A DNA stretch of 64,000 nucleotides. Origin: Sphingopyxis sp. Lineage in GTDB: Bacteria > Pseudomonadota > Alphaproteobacteria > Sphingomonadales > Sphingomonadaceae. The translations under genes and the position numbers were made by a program. The notes under the pieces are model-generated. The model searched no databases, had not been told where the DNA came from, and was given only the letters and a program-made list of their open reading frames with translations. Positions within the stretch are counted from its first letter, which is position 1, and each line of letters opens with the position of its first letter. Location: positions 48,606-112,605 of the forward strand of contig NVXM01000004.1 in the NCBI GenBank assembly GCA_002733865.1, read 5' to 3'. This document shows, one piece after another, positions 25,478-34,574 of this stretch.

Positions 25478-27183
25478 CCGGTTGCGGCCAGCTCGTCCCG
25501 ATGTTTTTTCGCGAGCACGATCTTTGCAATTTTTGCAGTGCCGAGCTTCGGCAATGGTTTGTCATATTGCCAGATGTGCACCGGCATCTTGAACGGCGCG
25601 AGCTGCCCCTTGAGCGTTTCGACCAATTCCTCATCGGTCAGGCTTTGACCGTCCTTGGTATGATAGACCAATGCCGGTACTTCACCGAACCGTTCGTCGG
25701 GAACACCGAAAATGCAGGCTTCCGCTACCGCAGGATTGGCATAGACCGCAGCCTCGACTTCCTGGCAGCTGATATTTTCGCCGCCGCGGATAATGATCTC
25801 CTTCTTGCGATCGACAATATAGAGATAGCCTTCCGGATCGAGATATCCGATGTCCCCGGTGCGAAAATAGCCGTCGTCGGTAAAGGCTTCTTTGGTCGCC
25901 TCTTCGTTGTTCCAGTAGCCAGTGAAATTGGCAGCTGTGCGAATACAGACTTCGCCGCGCTCGCCCTGGGGCAGCTTGTTCCCGTCATCATCGAGAATTG
26001 CGACATCTACAATCGGCGGCGTGGCCCGGCCGGTGCTATCGGGCTTTTCGAGATAATTTTCATTCTGGTTGGAACAGCCGACGCCGTTGGTTTCGGTCAG
26101 GCCATAGCCGATCACCGGATAACCATCGCCCATCTTTTCCTTGATTCGCCGGACATGTTCGACCGGACGCGGCGCGCCGCCGGCGGCCATCGTCACACAG
26201 CTGCTGAGGTCATATTTGTCGAAATGCGGATGCGAATAGATTTCCATGCTCATCAGCGGCACGCCGACGAAATAGGTGACGCGTTCCTTTTCGATCAGGC
26301 GCATTGCTTCTTCCGCATCCCATTTGTTCAGCATCACCAGCTTGCGGCCGATGGCATAGCTGACCAGCACCAGCGGCACCGAGGCCGTGACGTGGAAAAG
26401 AGGAACGCAGACCATCGCCGTCGGCTGCCCTTCCGGCATCGTACCGGCTTTGGTCATGATATTGACCAGCACCAGCACCGTACCAACAAAACTCATGGCA
26501 CCCTGCACCACCGCCCGATGCTCGGCATAGGCGCCTTTAGATCGACCGGTTGAACCCGAGGTAAACAGGATCGTCGCATTATCCTCCGGTGCCATTTGCG
26601 GCAGCGGCGTTTCTGCACCACCACCCTTTTCCAGCATGACCTTGAGCCCTTCGAGCGGCAATTTGTCATGTTCAAAGATCAACAGCTTGGCACCATGATT
26701 GCGCTTGGATTCGACTAGCCGCTGAGCCCGCTGATAGTCGGCAAAGACATAAGAACAGCCAACATCCTCGATCCCGTCGGCCAGTTCATCACCGCGCCAC
26801 CAGCCGTTCAATTTGGTAGAAACACCGCCGGCCATCGTAATCGCCATGTCGAGAATTATCCAGTTCGCTGAATTGCGCGCAGCGATCCCGATCCGGTCAC
26901 CTTTCTGAACCCCGTAGCCCTCGATCAATCCGCCCGCCAAGGCCCGCGCCGCAGCATAGACTTCGCCAAAGGTCAGCCGAATGTCGCCGTCGACCAGAAA
27001 CTCCTTGTCCGCGTTCTGATGGCAGAAATACGCAAAATAATCGGAAACATTCTGCGGCGCATTTTTGAAGATTGGCATATCGACGCCGTATTTGTTGATC
27101 GTGTCGAGTTCCAGCAATTGACCAGGCTGGGTCAGCGCCTCCAGCGTTTGATCAATTACCATATCCAATTCAGAGGTTGCCAT
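25474..27183 (-). CDS. Acyl-CoA ligase (class I adenylate-forming enzyme)
   Basis: From ATG 27183 (GGGAG 9 bases upstream) the protein has 569 residues; an open extension of 59 residues upstream is unlikely and overlaps lgt. AMP-binding motifs: TILFTSGSTGRSKGA (about 200-214), YGLTETNGVG (about 363), YFRTGDIGYLDPEGYLY (about 441), VDRKKEIIIRGGENIS and the C-terminal lysine in LGTAKIAKIVL (about 548). It should activate a carboxylic acid to its AMP ester and transfer it to CoA; fatty or aromatic acids are typical, and the substrate cannot be read from sequence. It is translationally coupled to glnD. Confidence 0.9.
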   Translation of the reverse strand: MATSELDMVIDQTLEALTQPGQLLELDTINKYGVDMPIFKNAPQNVSDYFAYFCHQNADKEFLVDGDIRLTFGEVYAAARALAGGLIEGYGVQKGDRIGIAARNSANWIILDMAITMAGGVSTKLNGWWRGDELADGIEDVGCSYVFADYQRAQRLVESKRNHGAKLLIFEHDKLPLEGLKVMLEKGGGAETPLPQMAPEDNATILFTSGSTGRSKGAYAEHRAVVQGAMSFVGTVLVLVNIMTKAGTMPEGQPTAMVCVPLFHVTASVPLVLVSYAIGRKLVMLNKWDAEEAMRLIEKERVTYFVGVPLMSMEIYSHPHFDKYDLSSCVTMAAGGAPRPVEHVRRIKEKMGDGYPVIGYGLTETNGVGCSNQNENYLEKPDSTGRATPPIVDVAILDDDGNKLPQGERGEVCIRTAANFTGYWNNEEATKEAFTDDGYFRTGDIGYLDPEGYLYIVDRKKEIIIRGGENISCQEVEAAVYANPAVAEACIFGVPDERFGEVPALVYHTKDGQSLTDEELVETLKGQLAPFKMPVHIWQYDKPLPKLGTAKIAKIVLAKKHRDELAATG

Positions 27184-27262
27184 TATTGAAGTCTCCCGTT
27201 GTTCCCTCTTGGTATAGGGGAATTTCCCTATATATGGACAGGAAACCACACGGGGAAAAGAG

Positions 27263-28129
27263 TTGATTGATATTATCTTGGCGAACGCGGCGCAATTCAC
27301 GCGGTTTGAGGAGCTTGGCCTCTCTCCGAATGCGCTCGATCTGGGGTTTTTCCAGCTCAAATGGTATTCGCTGGCCTATCTGGCGGGGATCTTGATTGGC
27401 TATTGGTATCTGACGAAATTGATTGCGCAACCTGGAGCGCCCATGGCTCGCCGTCACGCCGATGACATGATCTTCTGGGCGACGCTGGGGATCATCGTCG
27501 GCGGTCGCCTCGGTTATATATTTTTCTACAACCCCGCGATCCTGGAAAATCCGCTGGATATTTTCAAAGTATGGCAAGGCGGCATGTCCCTGCACGGGGG
27601 GGCAATCGGCGTTGTGCTGGCCTTGTGGTGGACGGCACGCCGGGAAAATCTCAGTTTTCTGCGCATGTGCGATTATATCGCCTGCGTTATCCCGTTTGGA
27701 CTGTTTTTCGGTCGACTGGCCAATTTCGTCAATGGCGAGCTGTGGGGCCGGGCTACCGACGTGCCGTGGGCAATCGTGTTCCCGATGGGCGGCGAGGTCG
27801 CCCGCCATCCCAGTCAGCTTTATGAAGCAGGACTGGAAGGCATTGTCTATTTCACCATATTGTCCCTGCTTTTCTGGAAGACCGATGCCCGCTATCAACC
27901 CGGCAAACTCCTCGGCACCGGATTGCTGGTTTATGGCTTCAGTCGTTTTACCGTCGAATTCTTCCGTCAACCCGATGCCCAGCTCACGTGGCTGGTCGAG
28001 CAATCGGGCTTCAGCATGGGCCAGTGGCTGACCGTACCGATGATCTTTCTCGGTCTCTATCTGGTTATCACGGCCAAAGGCCGGCGGCAGCGAGTGGAAC
28101 CGGTAGCTGGAGACAAGAGCGTTGCCTGA
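27263..28129 (+). CDS. lgt: Prolipoprotein diacylglyceryl transferase
   Basis: A 288-residue integral membrane enzyme with about seven spans. The Lgt signature [15 protein letters not shown] is intact, together with [13 protein letters not shown] (active-site His in the HGG motif) and [13 protein letters not shown]. The start is TTG at 27263, with GGGGAAAAGAG just upstream; no ATG fits. It transfers diacylglycerol from phosphatidylglycerol to the lipobox cysteine of pre-lipoproteins, so it serves the lipoproteins at 12865, 21008, 29217 and 56172. The gene is divergent from the acyl-CoA ligase and overlaps the next gene by 8 bases. Confidence 0.97.
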   Translation: MIDIILANAAQFTRFEELGLSPNALDLGFFQLKWYSLAYLAGILIGYWYLTKLIAQPGAPMARRHADDMIFWATLGIIVGGRLGYIFFYNPAILENPLDIFKVWQGGMSLHGGAIGVVLALWWTARRENLSFLRMCDYIACVIPFGLFFGRLANFVNGELWGRATDVPWAIVFPMGGEVARHPSQLYEAGLEGIVYFTILSLLFWKTDARYQPGKLLGTGLLVYGFSRFTVEFFRQPDAQLTWLVEQSGFSMGQWLTVPMIFLGLYLVITAKGRRQRVEPVAGDKSVA

Positions 28130-29201
28130 CGGCGTCAAATCAGACCCATCCAGCGCAGCCCAGATAATTGCCGACAAGATTGATCGCGAAGGCCCGATTC
28201 CGCTCGGCGACTATATGGCGATCGCCAATCACCATTATTATGCCAGCAAGGACCCGCTGGGTGAATCCGGTGATTTTATTACCGCCCCGGAAATCAGCCA
28301 GATGTTCGGTGAGATCGTTGGTATCTGGCTGGCTGACCTGTGGCTTCGCAAGGGCTCTCCGGACCATTGCCACTATGTCGAACTGGGTCCCGGGCGTGGT
28401 ACTCTGGCCCGCGACGCGCTGCGGTCGATGCGTAAATTTGGCTGCACACCTGCGGTCCATTTCGTTGAAAATAGCCCGATATTGAAAAGCCGCCAGAAGC
28501 AACTCCACCCAGACGCAAGCTGGCACGACGATATCGCCCAGTTGCCGCAAGACGGGCCGTTGCTGATCGTCGCCAATGAATTTTTCGACGCTCTGCCGAT
28601 TGAGCAATTTGTTGCGACATCCGGCGGCTGGCGACAACAGATGGTCGTACGGAAACGCAGCATGTTCATCCCGGTTCCGAGCGTGCATCAGGCCGCGGAT
28701 CAGATCAGCGGCACCGCCAGCGGATTCCCGGACGGGACAATATTGGAGCGGTCACCCGTGAGCGTGGAATGGGCCGGAAACCTGTCCAATCGCCTGGCCA
28801 AACAGGGCGGCACGCTGCTGATTATCGATTATGGCTATACGAGACCGGGGACGGGCAGCACTTTGCAGGCGGTAAAGGATCATGTGCCGATCAGCCCGTT
28901 TGAACGTCCGGGTACGTCTGACCTCACCGCGCATGTCGATTTCCATACGCTGGCCAATATTGCGCGCACGCGCATGCTCAACGTGCATGGCCCCGTGGGA
29001 CAGGGGCAATGGCTGAAAGCATTGGGGATTGATCAGCGCGCGAAGGCCCTGATCGGAGCAAGTTCGCAGCAGGCCGAGATGATCAAGGCGGCCCATCATC
29101 GACTGACCGATCCGGACGAAATGGGCCATCTGTTTCAGGTGATGGCGACAACCGCAATCGACTGGCCAGAACCTGAAGGGTTCAGCTACAGCGAAGAATA
29201 G
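28122..29201 (+). CDS. MidA/NDUFAF7-family SAM-dependent methyltransferase
   Basis: A 359-residue protein of the DUF185 family: [37 protein letters not shown] (SAM-binding glycine motif), [17 protein letters not shown] and [18 protein letters not shown]. The mitochondrial relative NDUFAF7 methylates an arginine of a complex I subunit; bacterial members are presumed to do the same or similar. The start is TTG 28122, inside the end of lgt, with GGAG about 8 bases upstream. lgt followed by this gene is a frequent alphaproteobacterial pair. Confidence 0.93.
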   Translation: MPDGVKSDPSSAAQIIADKIDREGPIPLGDYMAIANHHYYASKDPLGESGDFITAPEISQMFGEIVGIWLADLWLRKGSPDHCHYVELGPGRGTLARDALRSMRKFGCTPAVHFVENSPILKSRQKQLHPDASWHDDIAQLPQDGPLLIVANEFFDALPIEQFVATSGGWRQQMVVRKRSMFIPVPSVHQAADQISGTASGFPDGTILERSPVSVEWAGNLSNRLAKQGGTLLIIDYGYTRPGTGSTLQAVKDHVPISPFERPGTSDLTAHVDFHTLANIARTRMLNVHGPVGQGQWLKALGIDQRAKALIGASSQQAEMIKAAHHRLTDPDEMGHLFQVMATTAIDWPEPEGFSYSEE

Positions 29202-29216
29202 CTTTTTTCGACAGGT

Positions 29217-29816
29217 CTAGCCGACCCATTCGGCGACATCGGCAGCAACCTTGTTGGCGGCCTTGTTCAGTGCTGCTCCGACGGGGCCAGGCTCGGCAGC
29301 ATAGACGGATTCACTGGCCTCGAAGCGTTTCTTCTCGACCGGCTGGTCATCGCTCATCTTGACCGCATCATAGGTTACGGTCACGGTCAGGCTGGGACCA
29401 TCAAGACCGAAGTTTACCAGTTCACCGGTAAGATAGGTTTGCGCACGCCCGCCAGCCTGCGTTCCGGTCAACACCAGCCGGCCATTTTTCGCAGCGATGG
29501 TTTCGCTCAGCAAATCCTGAAACAGGCGCGCCGGTTTGTCGACCCATACAGCATCCTTCAGATAGGCGATGCCCGTACCGCTCGTCTGCACAGGGACCCG
29601 GATGGTATTCAGCTTTTGCGGAGCAGCCGGCAGACCGACGACCAGCGACCCGGATTGCGGCCCGGTCTGCATCGCTCCCGCAGAAAGCTTTTGGTCAGGA
29701 GAGAGTGACAGCAGCGACGGTGGCGGTTCCGCGCCGCCGAAACTGACGCAGGCGGCGAGCGCTCCCGTTGCGGCCAGCACGCTGACGGCTTTCAACAGTC
29801 GAAATGTGCTCATCAT
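29217..29816 (-). CDS. ABC-transport auxiliary lipoprotein (PqiC/LinN-like)
   Basis: The start at 29816 follows AAGGGG by 5 bases and gives a lipoprotein signal ending at LAAC (Cys23). The mature protein of about 177 residues shows the ABC_trans_aux pattern: LVVGLPAAPQKLNTIRVPV, YLKDAVWVDKPARLFQDLL and LTGELVNFGLDGPSLTVTV. Such lipoproteins (PqiC; LinN in the LinKLMN system of Sphingobium) sit in the outer membrane as the docking partner of an MCE protein. It is the last gene of mlaE-mlaF-mlaD-lipoprotein. Confidence 0.87.
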   Translation of the reverse strand: MMSTFRLLKAVSVLAATGALAACVSFGGAEPPPSLLSLSPDQKLSAGAMQTGPQSGSLVVGLPAAPQKLNTIRVPVQTSGTGIAYLKDAVWVDKPARLFQDLLSETIAAKNGRLVLTGTQAGGRAQTYLTGELVNFGLDGPSLTVTVTYDAVKMSDDQPVEKKRFEASESVYAAEPGPVGAALNKAANKVAADVAEWVG

Positions 29817-29826
29817 ATCTGCCCCT

Positions 29827-30774
29827 TCATTGTCCTGGCTCATAGTCGGGCAGCGCTGGTGCCGACAGTAAAGAACCGGCGCCGCCCCGGTCCAGCCGCT
29901 CGGTCACGCTGGTCATGGATTTTGTGAGCGCCTGCATATCTTCGACCAGCTGATCCACTTCCGGCAGCGTCTTGGTGGCCAAATGCTCGGTGGCCGGTTG
30001 CGCGTTCTTCAGGACGCCTTCCAGCGCCCGAAGGCTCTTGTCGGCGGCGTCCAGGGTGTTCGCCAGATTTTTGGCCAGCGGCTGGCCATTGTTGGTGAGA
30101 AACTCATTGGTGCTGTCAGCTACCAGAGAGAGCTTTTCTGCTGTCTGTCCCGCATTGCGGATAGCGATCCGTGCTTCTGTCATGAGCGCCTCGAGCTCGG
30201 GCGCCTGTTTCGCCAGAGTGCCGGTCAACTCGCTGGTATTGGCCAGGATTCCGCTGATCGATTTCTGATTTTCGTCCGACAATAGCTGGGTCAGCCGGTC
30301 GGTCAGGGTTGCCAGCCGTTCGACCACAAGTGGCGCGCTATTGAGCAATTCCCCCAGCGCACCCGGCTTGGTTGGAATCACAGGCACCCCTTCGGGACCG
30401 CGATCGGTGATCGGAGGAGCTCCCTTCTTGGCACCGTCGAGCTGAATATTGGGTGGCGCGGTAAAGCTGACGCTCTGGATCGTCGCTGTGGTACCCTCCA
30501 AAATCGGGGTGTCTTCACTGACCGCAATCCGGACCCGTACAAAATTCGGATCTTTCTTCCACAGCTCGACCTTCAATACCTGCCCTGAAGGCACGCCGGC
30601 AAAGGTGACTCCGGTTCCCGCTGCAAGCCCGCCGACAGACTGGGAAAAGAAAATATCATATTGTTTGGTCTCACCATCGCCAAAGCGGACGATCCAGACC
30701 AGAAAGGCGGCGACGAGAGCCAGCATCGCCAAAGTCACGGCACCGACAAGGATATGATTAGAGCGGGTTTCCAT
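29827..30774 (-). CDS. mlaD: MCE-domain lipid-transport protein (MlaD/LinM-like)
   Basis: A 315-residue protein with one N-terminal membrane anchor (HILVGAVTLAMLALVAAFLV) and an MCE domain at about 35-120 (YDIFFSQSVGGLAAGTGVTF, then SGQVLKVELWKKDPNFVRV). A long helical/coiled-coil region follows (LATLTDRLTQLLSDENQK, ALTKSMTSVTERLD). MCE proteins form hexamers that pass phospholipids or other hydrophobic molecules across the periplasm; the long helical tail suggests a PqiB/LetB- or LinM-like bridge and not a short E. coli MlaD. It lies in one operon with mlaE, mlaF and the lipoprotein gene. Confidence 0.9.
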   Translation of the reverse strand: METRSNHILVGAVTLAMLALVAAFLVWIVRFGDGETKQYDIFFSQSVGGLAAGTGVTFAGVPSGQVLKVELWKKDPNFVRVRIAVSEDTPILEGTTATIQSVSFTAPPNIQLDGAKKGAPPITDRGPEGVPVIPTKPGALGELLNSAPLVVERLATLTDRLTQLLSDENQKSISGILANTSELTGTLAKQAPELEALMTEARIAIRNAGQTAEKLSLVADSTNEFLTNNGQPLAKNLANTLDAADKSLRALEGVLKNAQPATEHLATKTLPEVDQLVEDMQALTKSMTSVTERLDRGGAGSLLSAPALPDYEPGQ

Positions 30775-30839
30775 CTATTTCACCTCTATGACGGGCCGTG
30801 CCGTCACCTGCAACAATTCTCTGGCCTGTTTCACTCTTC

Positions 30840-31655
30840 TCATCCCAGCGACTTTTTCCCGGCCGATGCCATCCGGCCGCGCGGTCCGTTGAAATATTCC
30901 TGTATCCAGGGATGATCAAGCGCGAGCAGTTCGTCGATCGTCCCCACGGCGATCACGCGCTGATCTGCCAGCACCGCTACCCGGTCACAAATCGCGTGCA
31001 GCGTATCCAGGTCATGGGTGATCAGGAACACCGTCAGCCCCAGGGTCTGCTGCAATTCCTTCGTCAGATTGTCGAACGCCGCGGCACCGATCGGATCCAG
31101 TCCGGCTGTCGGTTCATCGAGAAACAGCAATTCCGGGTCAAGCGCCAGAGCACGGGCGATACCGGCTCGCTTGCGCATGCCGCCGGACAGTTCAGACGGA
31201 TATTTCGGCGCCGCATCAGGCGGCAAGCCGGACAGGCAGACCTTATATTTGGCAACCTCGCGCCGGAACTCCCGGTCCATATCCGGATAGAATTCACGAA
31301 TCGGCACCATCACATTTTCGGCGACGGTCAGCGTCGAAAACAGCGCTCCGCCCTGAAACAACACGCCCCAGCGCTTGCGAATTTCGATCGTCTCCGATTC
31401 CGATTTGCCCAACAGCGGCTGACCAAAGACCTTGATCTCGCCTTCATCCGGCGTCTGCAGCCCTATAATCGAGCGCATCAGAACGGATTTTCCCGTGCCG
31501 GAGCCGCCGACAACCCCGATGATTTCGCCGCGGCGTACATCAAGATCAAGACCTTCATGAACAACCTGCTCACCGAAGCTGTTGCGCAGGCCCTGCACAC
31601 TGACAATCGGGCCGTCATAGTCGGCATGATAATCAATGGTCTGCGAATCGGCCAT
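30840..31655 (-). CDS. mlaF: ABC transporter ATP-binding protein (MlaF/LinL-like)
   Basis: Start ATG 31655 overlaps the mlaE stop by one base (TGATG), giving 271 residues. Walker A GGSGTGKSVLMRSIIG, ABC signature LSGGMRKRAGIARALAL, Walker B ELLFLDEPTAGLDP and switch His (LITHDL) are all present. It powers the MlaE-type permease. No other ATPase is encoded nearby, so this transporter is complete with its own motor. Confidence 0.95.
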   Translation of the reverse strand: MADSQTIDYHADYDGPIVSVQGLRNSFGEQVVHEGLDLDVRRGEIIGVVGGSGTGKSVLMRSIIGLQTPDEGEIKVFGQPLLGKSESETIEIRKRWGVLFQGGALFSTLTVAENVMVPIREFYPDMDREFRREVAKYKVCLSGLPPDAAPKYPSELSGGMRKRAGIARALALDPELLFLDEPTAGLDPIGAAAFDNLTKELQQTLGLTVFLITHDLDTLHAICDRVAVLADQRVIAVGTIDELLALDHPWIQEYFNGPRGRMASAGKKSLG

Positions 31656-32767
31656 CAGTTCCACCCGATCCAGGTGAAGAAGACGGCAAAAAAGGCGTCG
31701 AGCACAATCACGAGAAAGATTGCCTGAACCACGGCTGCAGTGGTCCGCTGGCCGACATCCTCCGCATTGCCCTTGACCTGCATCCCCTGATAACAGCCGG
31801 TAATGGCGATAATCGCACCGAACACCGGAGCCTTGACCAGTCCGACGTAGACATCGGTCAGGGGTACAACTTCACGGATGCGAGAGAAAAAGGTGGCCGG
31901 AGGGATATCGAGCTGGACCCAGCTCAGCAGACCACCGCCGATGATCGCGACGATTGATGCGTAGAAACCCAGCAAAGGCAGCATGAAAACGGCAGCGATA
32001 AACCGGGGCAGTACCAGCGCTTCGACCGGCGAGACGCCAATCGTGCGCATCGCATCAATTTCCTCGGTGAGTTTCATCGTGCCAATCTGCGCAGCAAAGG
32101 CGGAGCCGGACCGCCCTGCCACCATGATCGCGGTCATCAACACGCCCAGTTCGCGCAACGTCAGCCGGCCAACGAGATTGACCGTGAATACTTCGGCACC
32201 GAATTGTCGCAATTGCACTGCGCCCTGCTGCGCAATCACCAGTCCGATAAGAAAGCTCATCAGTCCAACAATGCCCAGCGCTCGCACCCCAACTACGTCG
32301 AAACGCTGGATAACAGCGTTCCATCTGATCTGCCCGGGGTGGCGGAGCAGCCGGACGAATGCGACCATGATCGCGCCAAAAAAGCCGACCAGCCCGGACA
32401 TGGTGGTAAAGGCTATGGTGGTCGCTTCGCCCACTTCGCTGACCACCCGGATGACGGGGTTAAGGGCCTGCGGCCGGATTTCGGCTGGCTGATCGGCTCC
32501 GGCAACGGCGGCGATCAGTCGTTCCGCATCGTCATTCGCGCCGACAATTTCGGCCTCCGTATCGCGGGCGGTACGATGGATCAGCCACGCGCCGACCGTA
32601 TCGATATAACCGGTGTCGGAAATATCCAGCCGCTCGACGTTGCTGTCATATTCTCTCAGTCGCTCGGGCAGTTCGCCCACGCTGGCAATCGACAGGTCGC
32701 CGGAAAAGTGCAGCGTAACCGCTCCATCTTCGGCTGTCTCTTCGACAAAATCGCTGGGTATCGACAT
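31655..32767 (-). CDS. mlaE: MlaE/LinK-type permease with N-terminal STAS domain
   Basis: From ATG 32767 the protein has 370 residues. Residues about 5-95 are a STAS-like domain (VTLHFSGDLSIASVGELPER, LDISDTGYIDTVGAWLIHR), equivalent to MlaB but fused to the permease. The remainder is the MlaE/YrbE permease: RFDVVGVRALGIVGLMSFL, LGVLMTAIMVAGRSGSAFAA, MKLTEEIDAMRTIGVSPVE. The fusion is also found in LinK-type and other alphaproteobacterial systems. It begins the four-gene unit and is divergent from the HAD phosphatase gene. Confidence 0.92.
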   Translation of the reverse strand: MSIPSDFVEETAEDGAVTLHFSGDLSIASVGELPERLREYDSNVERLDISDTGYIDTVGAWLIHRTARDTEAEIVGANDDAERLIAAVAGADQPAEIRPQALNPVIRVVSEVGEATTIAFTTMSGLVGFFGAIMVAFVRLLRHPGQIRWNAVIQRFDVVGVRALGIVGLMSFLIGLVIAQQGAVQLRQFGAEVFTVNLVGRLTLRELGVLMTAIMVAGRSGSAFAAQIGTMKLTEEIDAMRTIGVSPVEALVLPRFIAAVFMLPLLGFYASIVAIIGGGLLSWVQLDIPPATFFSRIREVVPLTDVYVGLVKAPVFGAIIAITGCYQGMQVKGNAEDVGQRTTAAVVQAIFLVIVLDAFFAVFFTWIGWN

Positions 32768-32883
32768 CACCTGACTAAGTGACCGAAATCGCGGCAAAGC
32801 TCAAGCGATTAAACGGCGCAAATATTTGGCGCTTTTGCTGGCATACTGTTAAGTACACGCCCAAACGGGGACTGCGAGACAGC

Positions 32884-33555
32884 ATGCAGAAAATATCACT
32901 TTACGACATGGACCGCACGATTACGGTGCGCGGGACCTACACGCCATTCCTTTTTCACATGGTTCTGGCCCGCCAGCCTTGGCGTCTCGTCCTTCTGCCG
33001 CTGTTGCCATTTGGCTTTATCGCCTATGGGCTCCGGCTGATCAACCGTTGCCAGTTGAAGACCTTCAACCAGTGGATGTTGCTGGGAAACGGTCCGAAGC
33101 TGGACGACTTGCAACCCGAGATCGAGCGGTTCGCAGACAATGTGCTGCGCTCCAACCGCCATCAGAAAGCACTCGACCAAATCGAAACCGATCGCGTGGC
33201 CGGGCGCACTCTGGTGCTGGTGACCGCATCCTATGAACTTTATGCCGAGGCGATCGGCCGCCGCCTTCACTTCGACCATGTGGTCGGGACGCGCCTCGAA
33301 ATCGACGACGAAGGGCGGGTCAGGCCGCGGATACTCGGCGGAAATTGCTATGATAATGCCAAGATCGGGCGGATTGAGGAGCTGTTTGCCAAGCAGGGGT
33401 GGCAACGCGCGGACAGTCATGTTCGTGCCTATTCCGATCATGCCAGCGATCAGGCGATGCTCGAATTTGCCGACGAGGCCATCGCCACCACACCGACTTC
33501 GAAAATGCGCCTGCTGGCCGGACAGCGTGGCTGGCCGATCGTCGACTGGCGCTGA
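32884..33555 (+). CDS. HAD-IB family phosphatase
   Basis: From ATG 32884 the protein has 223 residues; open codons upstream reach 32779, but the family begins at the MQKISLYDMDRTIT motif. Motif I DMDRT supplies the nucleophile and acid/base Asp, motif II is LVLVTASYELYAEAI (Thr after the hydrophobic strand), and motif III/IV is RAYSDHASDQAMLEFAD with the SDH variant of the usual SDxxxD. This matches the HAD subfamily IB (SerB- or PlsC-linked phosphatases). It could dephosphorylate a phospholipid head-group precursor or a sugar; the substrate is not evident. Confidence 0.85.
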   Translation: MQKISLYDMDRTITVRGTYTPFLFHMVLARQPWRLVLLPLLPFGFIAYGLRLINRCQLKTFNQWMLLGNGPKLDDLQPEIERFADNVLRSNRHQKALDQIETDRVAGRTLVLVTASYELYAEAIGRRLHFDHVVGTRLEIDDEGRVRPRILGGNCYDNAKIGRIEELFAKQGWQRADSHVRAYSDHASDQAMLEFADEAIATTPTSKMRLLAGQRGWPIVDWR

Positions 33556-33610
33556 TCCGTCCGGCAGCGCGTCGTTGACAATGCAGCGGTTTCGTCGCTA
33601 GCGGCATGCC

Positions 33611-33817
33611 ATGTCAATCATCGCCACCATAATGAACAGCACCACTGGGCAGCCGATCCAGAAAATGACCTTTGGCCGGATGCCGAAGCCGTGGTCAGCC
33701 TTCACTCTGGAGAGCGGCGAACGAGTGACTGCAGAACGCGTCGATGTCGGCACACCGGCGCACGGCAAGTTTGTGGCACCGGTATCGATCTGGGTGACGC
33801 CCAAAACCGGCGCCTGA
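33611..33817 (+). CDS. Small hypothetical protein before a Gre-like factor
   Basis: A 68-residue protein (MSIIATIMNSTTGQPIQKM, then TLESGERVTAERVDVGTPAHG, ending in a WVTPKTGA tail). Third codon positions are rich in G and C like the neighbouring real genes, and the next gene starts only 3 bases after its stop, so it is probably genuine. It has no signal peptide, no membrane span and no recognised domain. The first ATG has no clear ribosome site; a later ATG (codon 8) is possible. Confidence 0.5.
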   Translation: MSIIATIMNSTTGQPIQKMTFGRMPKPWSAFTLESGERVTAERVDVGTPAHGKFVAPVSIWVTPKTGA

Positions 33818-33820
33818 GCG

Positions 33821-34291
33821 ATGAGCGTAGCGTTCCGCAGAGAGGGCGACGACGAACATCTCGAGCCCAAATTTGAGCATCCGATTCCGGTCGGCCCGAA
33901 CCTGGTAACGGCGCGCGGCTTGCGGCTGATCAGGGAGCGGGTCGCGGCGCTGCAGGCCGAGGTGGCAGCGCTGACCGACGAAACGGCGCTAAAAATCGCC
34001 AAGCGCGACCTGCGTTACTGGAATACCAGACAATCAACGGCCGAGCAGCCACCGGTGCCGAGCGGGAGCACGGTGGAATTCGGTACCCGCGTGACCTTTC
34101 TCCTCAATAAAAAGGAGAAAATCCTTTCGATCGTCGGGGATGACGAGGCTGACCCGGCCAGCGCGCTGGTTTCATTCTCCGCGCCGATCAGCCGAGCCCT
34201 GATGGGACTGGCGGCTGGAGACTATACCGATTTTGCGGGGCGCGAGGACGCGATTGAAATTCTGTCGATCGAGGTGGTGGATCGGGATTAG
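33821..34291 (+). CDS. GreA/GreB-family transcription factor, atypical coiled coil
   Basis: A 156-residue protein, the usual Gre length. The C-terminal FKBP-like domain is clear: GSTVEFGTRVTFLLNKKEKI, then LSIVGDDEADPASALVSFSA, PISRALMGLAAGDYTDF and AIEILSIEV. The N-terminal part has a helical hairpin (LRLIRERVAALQAEVAALTD), but the GreA/GreB acidic tip signature (DxSEN) needed to stimulate RNA cleavage by RNA polymerase is not present. It may act in the polymerase secondary channel as a non-cleaving or competing factor. Such tip-less Gre-like proteins occur in other alphaproteobacteria. Confidence 0.82.
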   Translation: MSVAFRREGDDEHLEPKFEHPIPVGPNLVTARGLRLIRERVAALQAEVAALTDETALKIAKRDLRYWNTRQSTAEQPPVPSGSTVEFGTRVTFLLNKKEKILSIVGDDEADPASALVSFSAPISRALMGLAAGDYTDFAGREDAIEILSIEVVDRD

Positions 34292-34574
34292 GCGGCAGAG
34301 CTCAAAAAACTTTACAAATAGCGCATTTGTAGTTTTTCGTGACTTTTGGCCAAAAGCCTCACGAATCGGCCACTTCTCCAACCCGAGCCAAGCACCGAGT
34401 GTGACTTTTCGAAACGGCCCTGTATGGCGATAACGGCGAGCGACGCCAGCTATGCTATTCAGACTATCAAAGAACCGGAACAAGATAGGCGATCGGCCAG
34501 ACTGTAGGAAAGCGCGCATATCGGCGCGCGGCAGCGACTGCGGGCGTCCGAACACCAGCAATCGCCGCGACTGA
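34292..34574. other. Gene-free stretch
   Basis: No ORF with protein character is seen. It holds AT-rich segments, GCGCGCATATCGGCGCGC (a short self-complementary element near 34512-34529) and nothing recognisable as a promoter or terminator with confidence. It separates the Gre-like gene from a convergent minus-strand gene, so it may hold terminators for both. Confidence 0.35.

Noticed and set aside
27184..27360. 59-codon N-terminal extension of the acyl-CoA ligase
   Set aside because: It would cover the divergent promoter and the first codons of lgt. The ATG at 27183 has a good ribosome site and gives a normal family start.
27170..28177. 335-codon minus-strand frame over lgt
   Set aside because: Antisense to Lgt, whose signature motifs are complete on the plus strand.
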